NCBI RefSeq assembly: GCF_030867145.1
Contig: NC_134439.1
Span: forward strand, 5,183,379-5,247,378
DNA length: 64,000 nucleotides
Reading direction: 5' to 3'
Origin: Opisthocomus hoazin
Taxonomy: Eukaryota > Chordata > Aves > Opisthocomiformes > Opisthocomidae
Positions 50,405 through 61,330 of this stretch are shown piece after piece. How positions within the stretch are numbered: position 1 is the first letter of the stretch; every line of letters begins with the position of its first letter. The translations under genes were made by a program, and so were the position numbers. A model generated the notes under the pieces. That model saw only the letters and a list, made by a program, of their open reading frames with translations. It had not been told where the DNA came from and did no database searches.

Positions 50405-53300
50405 CAAGCTTTAAGCTTCCTTCCACGCAGCGACTCTTTTGCAGCCCTCATCCAGGGCCCGTTTTCCCCCCCCTGCTTTACAACTGGGGAGTTCTGGTTG
50501 GGGTGAAGCTCGATGGTGGGGGAGGGAAGAGGGAAATTTTAGGAATGTGTCTCTATTTTCCAGGCATATCCACCCGCAAGAGAGTCGCCGGGATTTGAGC
50601 TCTTTCTGAGCAGCCGACCTATTGTTCAGGACACGTTTAGAATATTTAGTATTAATAATAATTTAAATTAAAAGCGGGGCTATGCCTGGTTTCGCTGGCT
50701 CTGGGAAATGTACCTTCGGAGGGGGCGGGGGGTGGGGAAAGGCGCTTCATAAACACAGTCAGGTTGTGAATTTAGGATTTCCAACATGGAGGGGACGGCT
50801 TTACAGGAGAATACCTCCGCCTTAGGTTTCTTTTCTCTTTTTCCCCCGCTCGCCGGATTTTTCCCCAAGCATCCTCCTCCCTGCAGCCCTTTCTCTCTCG
50901 CAGCTTCCCCGCTTTATCTCTTTTTTTTTTTTTTTTTTTTTTTAATGTCTCTAAATCCTCGCGCTCAAAAGTTGCAGGCAAAGAGTTTGTGGTTAAATCT
51001 CACCGCTCGCAAAGTGAAACTTGGAGCGTGATGAAACACCCAGCGCGGATCCTGCCCGGGTTTAATTGGAACAGGAGATCATCGAATATTTATTATTCTG
51101 CCTGAGATTTTTTTTTTTAAAAACAATTCCTTGGAGTAAATAATTAGGATTGCGGCCGTCCTCGGCGAAGATAAATGAGCGGCATTTGTGAGGCGCTGAG
51201 AGACGAGGTACAAAGCAAATCTTCTGTGGAAGCCACAAGCGAGCGAGCTTTTGGGCGAAGGGGATTGTAAATTTATTTTATGGACATTTAACAACAAAAA
51301 AATCGTCGCTGTTATTTTTAGCTGCTTTAGCTGAGCCTCTGCTCTCAGTTCTGGTTTGGGTTTGGGTTGGGTTTGTTTTTTTTGAAGAAACCTATGCCAG
51401 ACAGGAAGGCCTTGGAGAAATTCCCACCTCTGCCCTCGTAGATATTTTCAGCAAACCTATTCATAATAAAGGCGCTGCTGTTTGTTAATTAATTCACAGC
51501 TTCTCGGCTCGGGCAGTGGAGTCTACTTTTTAATAAGATATATTTATCATGGAGAGGAAACCAAATGAGGATAACTCCCAGCAAGGATATCATCCTCTCT
51601 GTAGACAATAATACATCTCCTCGCAAGATACAATGCAGATTTGGGAATGCATAAAGGATTTAATCAGTGTAAAAAAGAGAAGCTGTCCCTTCGTGGACAC
51701 GTTGTCTGAGGCTGTGTTGGAAGTGTACAGGGGTTTCATATGACATGACAGAAGAACACAGCAGTCGGGGAAGGGAAAAAAAAGATGTTATTTATTGTCA
51801 GGCTGTGGCTTCTGTTAAACCCCGGTACTTAGAAATATCGCATTAGACTTTATCTCCACAGAGTTTATTTTATTTTATTTTAGAGAATGAAAGAGCCCAG
51901 ATAAAATTAAATATACAATAGATACAATTAAATATACAATGGATATCAATTTCAAAAAGAAATGCACAGTGGCTCCTCGCAAACTCTGAGCTGCAGAGAG
52001 AAGTCACCTCCTTTTGAAAATATATTTGCTGCTCAATTGAACCTCACACGTCAGATTATTCTCAGGTCAAGATAGTTTTCATATTTCTAAGGGTATTTCT
52101 ACTCCGTCTTTACAGCAGAGAAAGTTTATCCATGGAGAAAAGAAAGAGAAAGAAAGAAAGAAAAAGAAAAAGGCTAGGCAGAGAGGGTTTCATTTTGTAA
52201 TTTGAGGTTTTGGACTGGGTTTTTAGACTTACTGAGCTTGGTTTGGGGGAAGGAGGCACGACAAAAAATCAAAGGGGTAGAAAGTTAAGAGCAAATGGCC
52301 TGGTGACGTGTTTGTTTTCCAAGGAAAAAAAAACCAACAGCAATTAAACTGGCTTTGAAATCACGTCTTGCCAATGGTAGTTCCAGATTCAGGACCAACG
52401 AGTACAAAGCAGTGCAGGCAGCGAGGGGATACGTTTTCTAAACACAACCTGTGCTGCTGGAGTGAGAGGGGGGAGACTAATCTATAGGCCAGAGGAAGCA
52501 CATTCTCAAATTCATGCCCCTGCTTAAATCTGCTGAAAATATTGACACGAAATTCCAAAGACATTGGGAGTCCCTGTGTAAACAGCAAATCGAGCCAACT
52601 GTGTCAGGACACCGCTACCTGGAAAAAACAAATTGACTATTTGCTGTTTTCAGTTTAAAAACAAATATCCTGGACAGAGGCCCTACCATCAACTTAGTGG
52701 ACTTTTAATTTCTGATGATACAGCGTTTTGCTGGTTTTCACGTGGCCGAATGGCCAGTTTGAATAGATCAGGGGTAAGAAAGCAAGACTTTCATCCCTTT
52801 CATGCTTGTAACAAGCACTTGTCCATTCTGTATTCTTATATTTTTGTTAATGTGTGTGTTATTTGGATGTGGATATACATACGCGCACACAACACACATC
52901 TACATGCATACACACACACATTCATGTGGGAGTAGATCTGTATGCGTGGGTGGGTGTATATGTATATAGATAAACACAGGAGTAAGTAAACAGAGGTATA
53001 CGGATGAAACCACGTGTGCTGATCGAGCATGTGTGTAGTTATACACCCTGGCTGCTATCCTCTGAGTTGAAAAAAGTCCAACCAACCAACCAAACAGAAA
53101 AATTACCCCCCAAAACCAGCACAACACTTCTGCGCTGTGACATTTGTGGAGCCTCCTTAGGCTGCACGCAGGATAAAATCTGCTCAAAGCATCTGTTCGC
53201 CCTGTTCTGCGGGACCCTATTCATGTCATGGGCCTTTCAGGCCCCAAGATGGATTCATAGGCTGGGTACTATTATTGTGTGTTTTCTCCTAACCTTTCAG
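50405..53300. other. HOXB3: Region upstream of HOXB3 coding exon (probable 5' intron)
   Basis: Mostly unique AT-rich sequence with few repeats (29 T at about 50914-50943, a GAAA-type tract at 52135-52172, a CA/TA-rich stretch at 52850-52970). No protein gene is seen. It ends in a branch-point-like CTAAC and the acceptor CTTTCAG, so at least its 3' end is likely intronic in HOXB3 transcripts. Confidence 0.55.
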
Positions 53301-53418
53301 GTCAGCTTCCAATAGACAGCTGGAAACGGCCTGTCACGTGGCCTTGGGGTGCCAATGTTCTGCCATAGGGGTGTCAAGACCCTGGTAGCCAGAAAAATCA
53401 TTTTGGGGAGCCCTAGAG
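53301..53418 (+). other. HOXB3: HOXB3 5' UTR part of the coding exon
   Basis: The exon is predicted to start after the acceptor CTCCTAACCTTTCAG (AG at 53299-53300). The 118-base leader contains CAATAG and a CACGTG E-box (53336-53341) and reaches the HOXB3 ATG without a stop-start conflict of note. Confidence 0.6.
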
Positions 53419-53854
53419 ATGCAGAAGACAACGTACTACGACAGCTCCACGCTCTTTGGGGGTTACTCCTACGGGAGTGCCAATGGGTTCGGCTACGAGG
53501 GTCCCCAGCAGCCCTTCCAGCCGGCCTCTCACGTGGAGAACGACTACCAGAGGTCGGCCTGCTCTCTCCAGTCTCTTGGCAACACAACCCCGCAAGCAAA
53601 AAGTAAAGACCTGAACGGGAGCTGCATGCGTCCGAGTTTGCCCCAGGAGCACCATCCGCCTCCCCCCGTCTCGCCGCCCCCAAACCCTGCCACCAACAGC
53701 ACCAGTAGCAACAGCAATAACCAGTCGGGGAGCAGTAAAACCGCCCCCAGCAAAGCCAACCTCAGTGCAAACGCCAGTCTCACCAAGCAGATTTTCCCCT
53801 GGATGAAAGAATCGAGGCAAAACTCCAAGCAGAAAAACAGCTCCCCTAGCACAG
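53419..53854 (+). CDS. HOXB3: HOXB3 coding exon 1
   Basis: HOXB3 is a nuclear homeobox transcription factor of hindbrain (rhombomeres 5 and caudal), pharyngeal arch and neck patterning. The exon starts [19 protein letters not shown] and contains [13 protein letters not shown] and [13 protein letters not shown], all HOXB3-specific. A Pro-rich stretch and a Ser/Asn-rich linker follow. The hexapeptide IFPWM is at 53791-53805 (residues 125-129), followed by [11 protein letters not shown]. The exon ends at ACAG|GTACAC, phase 1. The linker lacks the long polyglycine of mammalian HOXB3. The frame is intact. Confidence 0.98.
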
Positions 53855-54942
53855 GTACACTGCTTGGCTTTTGTAACCCTCCGCTTTCCGAAACAGCGAG
53901 GTAACGAAGCTGCTGGCCAGAGTGGTCTTGTTTGGCGGGAGGGGAGAGGGGGAGAGGATGCAGTGAGGATCCAGCGAGGATCCAGTGAGGATCCTGGTGC
54001 TGGGCATGATCCCAAGATTGCCGGCTGCCTGCCCCAGCCAGGCTGAGCAAGCCTTGGCCCATCCTGCAGCACTGGCTGCGCACACTTGGTGTATTTTAAA
54101 CCTATCCAGAGCACCACAGGGAAATACAACCAGGCGGTTGTACACAGCCGGTGCCTGACTGTGTAGATACAAATACATGAAAACGTACACCCACTGCTCA
54201 TCCTCGCGATGCTAAAGCGGAGTGCTTGTTCCTGTCCAACCTCCCTGCCTCCAGACCCAGCAGTAAGCGTGGTGCTCTCTGAGAGCGTGTGTGCGTAGAC
54301 GGAGCATAGGCATAATCACAGAGATATTCTTGCATGCACACGCGCCCATCTCTGCTGCGATCCAGAAAAAAATCTGCACGGAAATATCGCTGTTCTGGCA
54401 AATATATCCGTGTGAACTTTGCAGCACACCCTTCACTCTCCATTAATACAATTTATCAGTTACATACATGTTTATCTCACAAAAAGGTAAGTACAAATGC
54501 AATTTGGTGTTTAACAACGTACATGCAAATATTTGCGTTACACAAATACGAGACACACACAAGATGTGTGTGTGTGTGCATTCGTACTTCGGCAAACAAG
54601 ATCTCTCCCAACACTGACCCGTGTTAGTATTAATTGGCTTTGCAGTGACTGCCCCACTGCCAAGTATTATTTTCTCAAAATTATCTGTTGGAAATAATCG
54701 ACTCCTAAATAAATGGCCCTGGAATCCTGTTCTACATGACATGATCAAATTTTCATAAACCAGGGGCAGCTTTGGAGAACAGAACTCTTAATAAATGACA
54801 TGATTATGGAGTGCAGGCTAATGCAAAGGGGTGAGGAAAGGGGGGGGTGTCGAACTCTTGTGCCTGTTCCAGGATTTATTAAGAAACGATGCATTCAATT
54901 TCTGCATGTAAGTAATTATCTTTTATTTCATTTCGCGGCCAG
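53855..54942 (+). other. HOXB3: HOXB3 intron between coding exons
   Basis: A phase-1 intron of 1088 bp, donor GTACAC. The acceptor region reads GCGGCCAGCAG, a tandem NAGNAG site with AG at 54941-54942 and again at 54944-54945. The interior is mostly unique, with short CA/TG repeats. No other gene is supported. Confidence 0.9.
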
Positions 54943-55709
54943 CAGAAACCTGCAGTGGTGAGAAAAGCCCTCCAGGCTCCTCGGCCTCCAAGAGAGCCCG
55001 CACTGCCTACACCAGCGCTCAGCTGGTGGAGCTGGAGAAGGAATTCCACTTCAACCGCTACCTGTGCAGGCCCCGCCGCGTGGAGATGGCCAACCTGCTG
55101 AACCTCAGCGAGAGGCAGATCAAGATCTGGTTCCAGAACAGGAGGATGAAGTATAAGAAAGATCAGAAGTCGAAAGGCATGGGGTCTTCCTCTGGAGGGC
55201 CTTCGCCCACCGGCAGCCCGCCCCAGCCCATGCAATCCTCCACCGGATTTATGAACGCCTTGCACACCATGAGCAGTAACTATGATGCCCCCTCGCCGCC
55301 TTCCTTCAATAAACCCCACCAAAATGCCTATGCCATGTCAACTAACTACCAAAACCCCATCAAAGGCTGCCCCTCCCAACAGAAATACGCCAACACGGCC
55401 CCCGAGTACGACCCCCACGTCTTACAAGGGAACGGGGTGGCCTACGGGACTCCCAGCATGCAGGGAAGCCCCGTCTATGTTGGAGGTAACTATGTGGATT
55501 CTATGCCCACCTCTGGCCCGTCCCTTTACGGCCTCAATCACCTGCCACATCACCAGGCATCCAACATGGACTACAACGGGCCTCCGCAGATGCCCCCGAG
55601 CCAGCATCACGGACCATGCGAGACCCACCCCACCTACACAGACCTTTCCACGCACCACGCTTCTTCTCAGGGCAGAATCCAAGAGGCGCCCAAGCTGACC
55701 CACCTGTGA
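54943..55709 (+). CDS. HOXB3: HOXB3 coding exon 2 (homeodomain and C-terminal region)
   Basis: With the first AG of the tandem acceptor the junction reads T-A-E-T-C-S-G-E-K, matching the human T-A-E-G-C order; the second AG would drop three bases and give T-E-T-C. The homeodomain is 54987-55166 (residues 161-220 of 400), starting [17 protein letters not shown], with [16 protein letters not shown], the HOX3-type Tyr in place of Trp56. The long C-terminus holds [35 protein letters not shown], a HOX3-conserved tail with PTYTDLS, and ends [14 protein letters not shown]. The frame is intact and length is close to mammalian HOXB3 less its glycine run. Confidence 0.98.
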
Positions 55710-57305
55710 TAGGGAGCAGGGACAGGCTCAGGCGAAGCGGATGGGACCTCGCCGCAGGGTGTGGGAGAGGGGAAGAGGGCAGGATCGGCTTCAGGAACAT
55801 TTGTGTTGAGCCATTTTCTTTCTTTCTTTGACAGGGCAGTTTCTACCAGGTTGTTGTGCTTGCTATTATTATTTCTGGGTTGTATTGGGCACAATTTCCA
55901 ACCATTTCAAGATTTCATGCCAACAGCAGCTCTCTCTGAAGAGATATACCTCCCGTGTTTCAACACAAATGCTTCTGAAATGGGTTTGGGGTAGTTTTGT
56001 GGGAATCTAGCAGGTTTTTAGCAGCAACATCCTTAATTTCCAAACCAAGTACAGATCATCACTGCTAATTCTCGGACACTGGAAAGGAGAATAGTCATCC
56101 AGCCAAGTCTTTACAGTTGGTCTCTACATCTATGTAAACCTGCACATGTGTACACAGATGCAATCAAGAGAGATTCACAAGAGAATGACTGTCCTCTCCA
56201 GTTCCTTCTCAAGACGGACCTCGTGCTTCCCTTTCCATCAGAGGAGAGGCATCCTTTTTCGCTGAGTAATTTCCCACCAGTCCCCACATAAACTGCAAAT
56301 ATACATACCTGCCAACGCATGGGATTCACGGTCTTCCCCTCCAGCCCTTAACTCCCCTCTCAAAAACAATAACAACAACAAAAAAATTTAGGATAAGAGA
56401 AGTCTAAGAATAGTAAAAGATCTGGGAAACAAGTTTTCGAAATGCCTAAAAGCGCCCACCAACAGTAACAGCAGTCCAAAGAGAGGAAGAAAAAGTTGAC
56501 AGGTCTGAATATTTCCCACCTTTGCCTCTGATGCCGTGAAGTCTCCATTTGACGACGCTGTGGTTTTTTGTTTGGGGTTTTTTTTCTTAGGGTTCACTAA
56601 CAGAAAAGCAATCTTAAGACTTAGAAGTCCTACGCTTCTTTCCTCCTCTTCTCTTGACCTTACGTGAAAACAGGGTATATTTGAACAAACGGAATGTCCT
56701 CCAATAGAAGCAGAAGTGAATGGATCTCTCGTATTTGCTAATGCTTTCTTGTCTGGACATCTTTGTTGCACTTAGAGTTTACATATAATGGGTATAAAAA
56801 CAACTTTGAAGGGTGTTCATTGAACTCAGTCGAGACGTCCTTCAATAGGTGTGTGTTCTGGTGAACATTCATATATATTTATTGGTTATAGCCAGTTTAA
56901 AATATTTTCCTTTTTTTTGTATTATTTATCCCCAATATTATGTATTTATATGAAGAAAAAAGAATCAAATTGTACTTTTTTAGTATTTACTTGTTACAAA
57001 GGACATTGTGTTTCCTTGTCATTGTACAACAAGCTTATTTCAGTTATTGTAATTTAGAAAGACCAGTAGTTTTATGTTACCTTCGTACTTATGAATAATG
57101 TAATTAGTTCTACTGGAGGCATGAGAGCAGAACCAGACTGTAATTGTATAGTCCTGAATTAGAAGAACTATAGCTAATCCCTCCCTCCCACCTCACCCCT
57201 CCTCTTGGGAGAGCTTTCTTTGTTCTTACAGTAGTTATTTTGTTTCCTTGCTTAAGGGTTGTCTGTTCAACAATTCTTGAATAAACTTTCTGTTATCAAT
57301 TTTAG
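55710..57305 (+). other. HOXB3: HOXB3 3' untranslated region
   Basis: About 1.6 kb of unique AT-rich sequence with few simple repeats, ending just past an AATAAA. Composition then switches abruptly to CpG-rich sequence, consistent with a transcript end. Confidence 0.75.
57280..57285 (+). terminator. HOXB3: HOXB3 polyadenylation signal
   Basis: AATAAA after TGTCTGTTCAACAATTCTTG, followed by a T-rich stretch and then a CpG-rich block from 57340. Confidence 0.75.
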
Positions 57306-57589
57306 CTTGTCCTATCAGTCGGATTTAGGGGCAAAAATAAACCACGCGCGGGTGAAAACCGCGCAGAGAGCGCAGGGGAGGGACCGCTCGCCACGCGCCC
57401 GGCTCCGGCCCCCGGTGTTCTGCTCCGCGTCCCGTTCTGGGGCGAAACCCCCGGGGGTTCGGGCCAGGAGCGGCCGGGCCGGCCCCGCGGCCCCCCCCCC
57501 CCGGCCCCCGCCACAAAGGGGGGGTCACGTGGCGCCGGGGCCAGGCTGCCATTGGGCGGCGAAGGAAAACAAAGGAAAAGGATTAATCA

Positions 57590-57590
<1 letters not shown>

Positions 57591-57645
<55 letters not shown>
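57591..57645. repeat. 55-base A homopolymer
   Basis: An uninterrupted run of 55 A, the longest homopolymer in the window, after GATTAATCAC and before GGAAAAAAACC. No retroposon body or target-site duplication is visible around it. Confidence 0.9.
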
Positions 57646-57647
<2 letters not shown>

Positions 57648-57747
57648 AAAAAAACCACGAAAAAGGGCCCAGAGTTTCCATAAGGGAACCTTCAAAGTGA
57701 AGAGAAATTACATTACGTATTATAATTAATTATTATTAAAATGCGCT

Positions 57748-57795
57748 CACACACACACGCGTGCACACACACACGCGTGCACACACACGCACACA
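57748..57795. repeat. Alternating purine-pyrimidine CA/CG tract
   Basis: 48 bases of strict pyrimidine-purine alternation, (CA)n with CGCGTG interruptions spaced about 18 bases apart. This sequence class favours left-handed Z-DNA. Confidence 0.85.
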
Positions 57796-59452
57796 AGCCC
57801 GCACCCCCCACCCCCCCAGACTAACCCCCGCGTCCAAAATGGTTCTTAAAGTGGGGGAAAGCCGCTGCCAAAGGGTACAGCATCGGTGCGAGCCAAAGGG
57901 AGAATAATCCTCTGCCAGCAGCGAAAGCAGATGGGCTAATACCGTGAATAATTTGCTTTTTATGCTCTAAAGCCCTAAGAAAACTTATATTAAAGCAGCG
58001 AGGGCCAATAAAAGTTTTACGGTGCTGGAAAAGGGGTGAACTGCTTGCCAGGCTCGGAGCTCTGCGTTTCTGTGGCTGATGCGGAGGGGAAGGTCCCCTC
58101 GGAGGGAAGGAGAGGGGGATATTGATTGCTGCCGGGAGAAAACAGCGAAAAGGTTGCAAAAAGGTACCCCAAAAAAGGGCTGGGCTGTAGAAACAGGGAA
58201 TGTGTGTGAATATCCGTGGTTTGTACACCTGTTTGCACAGCCGGGGGCATCCGTAGGTGCCTGGATAAACCCCCGCGTGTAGCAAAGTCGAGTGGAGAAG
58301 GCTTTACATGAGAAATGATCTCGTGCTCCTCTCTATCTCTGATCTCTCTTAATAAATGAAGTTCCCGGTTAATAATTATAACCTTCCTGCAATAATAAAT
58401 AACGGTGTAAGCGAGAGACAGGGCTGGTTTCTCTCCCAGGAGCGGGGCTGGGTGCTGCCCAGGGAGCGATTCGCCGTTCGGGGGTACCGTAATTAAAAGC
58501 ACAAAAGCGTGCGGGCTCTGACTGGGGTCGGATCGAAGAAGAAGACCTTGGGCTGGGCTTGGGTTTGTTGTTGTCTTTTTCTCCCCCCTCCCTCATCGAA
58601 TGAATTTTTCCTTCTCGCGTCCCGGTCGCCATGTTGCTGGGGTTTGTGTCAGGGATTTCCAGAAACTGGTGAAAATCGGGAAAAGGCGGCCAGTTCCGAG
58701 GCTCGGAGCGGGGTTTCTGGGTGGGTTCCCTCTCCTGCAACCCCTCACAGCCAGGCTTTGATTTGCCCCGCTGCATTGAAGAAGGAGGCCCGGGTCGGTA
58801 TTACAATTATTGCACTCCTCTATCGCTCACTAACCCTGTGAATTTATTCGTACCAGGCGATGCCTTTCCTCTGGAGTAGGGAGATTTATGGTTTTTTTCC
58901 CCTTGTGCCTCCGCGTAGTGCGTGGGAAAAATCCTGCTTTCCCCAAGAGGTTCTTTTTTCTTTCCTTTTTCTTGTTTCTTTTCTTTTTTTTTTTTTTTTC
59001 TTTTTTTCTTTCCCCCCCCTTTGCAACTTCAGTGTCAGCAAAAGCAGCGAAAACTGTTGGGAGCGTCTGGGAAGTGTTTTCCTTTTGCATCCCAAACTCC
59101 CCCGCTGCACCCCAGCTCCCCAGTGAACCTCACCGTCCCCCAAAGCGCGGGGAGGAACCGGCAGCCCCGTGACAAATCCCGACACCCCCAAAACGCCACT
59201 TTAATCCAAATCAGCAAGAAATGATTGGAAACCCAACCGTTAATTTTTACACCGGTCCTGATCTGCCGAGATCGAGTGGATTTCTGCTGGTTTCAACAGG
59301 CACACTCCCAGACATGAAATATTTAGGGAAATTCTCCCTTTGGTGGAGCTGCGTTTTGTAAATGCCTTTCTTTTTAAATTTTCCTTACTCCTTCGTGAAA
59401 CTGCCCTTCGGCTTCAGCTTGAGATTCGTTCTATGTTTCTCAGAAATCCTTC

Positions 59453-59462
59453 CCACCCACAC
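59453..59462 (-). promoter_or_regulatory. EGR2/Krox20 consensus site upstream of HOXB2
   Basis: On the - strand the bases read GTGTGGGTGG, a full match to the Krox20 consensus GNGKGGGYGN. It is 314 bases 5' of the PBX-HOX site of the HOXB2 rhombomere-4 enhancer. Mouse Hoxb2 has a Krox20-driven rhombomere 3/5 enhancer in this same upstream region. Identity with that element is inferred from motif and place. Confidence 0.45.
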
Positions 59463-59743
59463 AGATGCTTGGACTGACAAAAGTTTCCAGGCTTCTCCCT
59501 GCGTGAATGCAGCCTCCCAGTCCCTCTCCGCTGCAAAATGGGAGAAATGGAGCTTGAACAAACAAACCACAAATCAGCCACCTCTCAGTTCTGCAGTAGG
59601 CAGCTGATTTTCCCCCCCCCTCGAAATTTTTACTTTCTAGGCTTCCCGAATTCAGGCCCTCGGGTTAAACTTTTTAAAGCTTTCTCGGTTTAAGTAGCTC
59701 TTCAGCAAAAGACAAATCTCTCTGCTTAGTGAGTTGGGCTGAG

Positions 59744-59776
59744 CTGTCAAAAGTCTTTGGAGAAAAAGATTGATCG
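59744..59776 (+). promoter_or_regulatory. HOXB2: HOXB2 rhombomere-4 enhancer core (MEIS/PREP and PBX-HOX sites)
   Basis: CTGTCA (59744-59749) is a MEIS/PREP site and AGATTGATCG (59767-59776) is a bipartite PBX-HOX site, separated by 17 bases. The same two sequences in the same order form the core of the mouse Hoxb2 r4 enhancer, through which HOXB1 with PBX and PREP/MEIS activates Hoxb2. The element is 1.17 kb upstream of the HOXB2 start codon. Confidence 0.8.
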
Positions 59777-60358
59777 TTTCTCTCTTCTTTTCGGTTTGTG
59801 TGGACCCGGGTGCTTTAAAAGGAAAAAAAAAAATCTTCCTGGGAAATGACTTTTCATTTTATTTATTTTGTAAACTCTGGAAGTGGGGCTGTTTATTGGT
59901 GGTGGGGGAAAGGGGGTAAAATAGATAGGAAGGAAGAAATGTGATTTCAAAGCTATCCATGACCTTAAAACATGTTTGGCCTTTAAGGAAAGTGTAAAGC
60001 GTCCATTAAGTCTGGCTTTAGCAGCAGCAGGATTAGGCCCTTTCTTTAACAGTAATTTAACACGGGAGATCAGGCCGGTCTGACTGTGCTTGGCTTGAAA
60101 GCTCTCTTGATTTCCTGAGTGCTCACATCCAGACTCGGACACAAACCTCCGGACCAAACGCTCCCGAGGTATGTACATATACATATATATATATATATAT
60201 GAGATATGCAAATCCACCCAGGCAGCCGCGGCCTGCACTTCCCTGGCTGCCGCCGGGCACCTCGGGAGGGGCAAAGCCGCTTTTCCCACGTCCGGGTCTC
60301 CCCCCTCCCCGGGGGTACAAACTCTCGGGAGCCCAACGAAGGTGTCTGGAGCCGCCTG
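59777..60358. other. HOXB2 upstream sequence
   Basis: Unique sequence between the r4 enhancer core and the minisatellite. It includes a (TA)n tract near 60178-60200 and becomes CpG-rich after 60215. No gene is seen. Confidence 0.55.
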
Positions 60359-60559
60359 GCGCAGGCAGGGCGGGCAGGGAGGCAGGACAGGCAGGGCTGG
60401 CAGGGCAGGCAATGCAGGCAGGACAGGCAGTGCAGGCAGTGGAGGCAGGACAGGCAGGGTGGCAGGGCAGGCAGTGCAGGCAGGGAGGGAGGGCAGGCAG
60501 TGAGGACAGGCAGGGTGGCAGGGCAGGCAGTGCAGGCAGGGAGGCAGGGCAGGCAGGGG
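60359..60559. repeat. GGCA/GGCAGG minisatellite
   Basis: About 200 bases built from GGCAGG, GGCAGT and GGACAGGCA units on the + strand, with a higher-order repeat of roughly 55 bases visible twice at its 3' half (starting near 60448 and 60503). It ends about 150 bases before the HOXB2 promoter boxes. Gly/Arg/Gln-rich open frames through it are artefacts. Confidence 0.88.
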
Positions 60560-60699
60560 CTCCCTGCCCGCAGCCCGGCGGCCGGCCGAGGAGGGATGGA
60601 GGCGAGGCGGGGGGAGGAAGTATTTTCTGGGGATCTTCTCTTGCCTATTTTTTTTTTAAATCAATTAAAGAAAATAATGCTTTCTGTTTGCCACCAGGC

Positions 60700-60942
60700 C
60701 CCGCCTGCCATTGGCCGGGGCTGGCCACGTGACCAGGAATTGGCTGCAATTTCGCCCCAGTCTCGAGTTTAATCGCGCAAGGTCCCCGTACGCCTGTATT
60801 ATCAGCAATATAACAATTATAAACAGCCCGAGAACCAGCATCATCACTGCCATCAAAACTGAGGCCCTCCGATTTCTTTCCCCCTCCTCCTCCCTCTCCC
60901 CCCCCCCTCCCGCTTTTTTAAACCCTGGGCCCTGGAAAAGCC
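60700..60942 (+). promoter_or_regulatory. HOXB2: HOXB2 promoter and 5' leader
   Basis: Inverted CCAAT boxes (ATTGG at 60710-60714 and 60739-60743) flank a CACGTG E-box (60726-60731). A TATAAA is at 60818-60823, about 120 bases before the ATG, a plausible core promoter. A C-rich leader precedes the start codon. The transcription start is not mapped. Confidence 0.6.
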
Positions 60943-61330
60943 ATGAATTTTGAATTTGAGAGGGAGATCGGGTTTATAAATAGCCAGCCTTCGCTCGCAG
61001 AGTGCCTGACGTCTCTCCCCGCTGTCCTGGAGACATTTCAAACTTCATCAATCAAGGACTCGACATTAATTCCTCCTCCTTTTGAGCAAACCGTCCTCAG
61101 CCTGAATCCTTGTTCCAGCAGCCAGGGAAGACCGAGGAGCCAAAAAAGAGCATCTCATGGCCTGCTCCAGCCCCAGCCTCCGGCACAGCCCGGCCCCTTG
61201 GCAGCGGAATTCCCCTGGATGAAGGAGAAGAAATCCTCCAAGAAAGCTACCCAGGCTCCATCCTCTTCTTCCTCCTCTTTCCCCCCATCATCTTCCTCGG
61301 CGCCAGTCCCTGCCGCAGGATCTCCTGCAG
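60943..61330 (+). CDS. HOXB2: HOXB2 coding exon 1
   Basis: HOXB2 is a nuclear homeobox transcription factor patterning rhombomeres 3-5 and facial motor neurons. The exon begins [20 protein letters not shown], the HOX2 signature, and continues [20 protein letters not shown] and RPRSQKRA. The hexapeptide EFPWM is at 61207-61221 (residues 89-93) followed by KEKKSSKK. A Ser/Pro-rich stretch precedes the donor GCAG|GTTCGT, which splits an Asp codon (phase 1). The +3 to +5 donor bases are non-consensus, but gene structure and the downstream join support it. The frame is intact. Confidence 0.97.

Larger units (their letters stand above)
57306..59700. other. HOXB3-HOXB2 intergenic region, proximal part
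   Basis: A CpG-rich block (57340-57560) with CACGTG (57527-57532) and an inverted CCAAT (ATTGG near 57551) looks like an unassigned CpG island or a promoter. It is followed by a 55-base A run, a CA/CG alternating tract, and then unique sequence. 58855-59020 is T-rich. The stretch from 59220 on is repeat-poor and leads into the HOXB2 hindbrain enhancer. No protein gene is supported. Confidence 0.6.

Noticed and set aside
57591-57645. Poly(A) tail of a retroposed gene or SINE
   Set aside because: No retroposon body, no processed coding sequence upstream and no target-site duplication; the upstream DNA is a CpG-rich block.
60206-60772. Gly/Arg/Gln repeat open frames upstream of HOXB2
   Set aside because: Created by the GGCAGG minisatellite; the frames end in the HOXB2 promoter.
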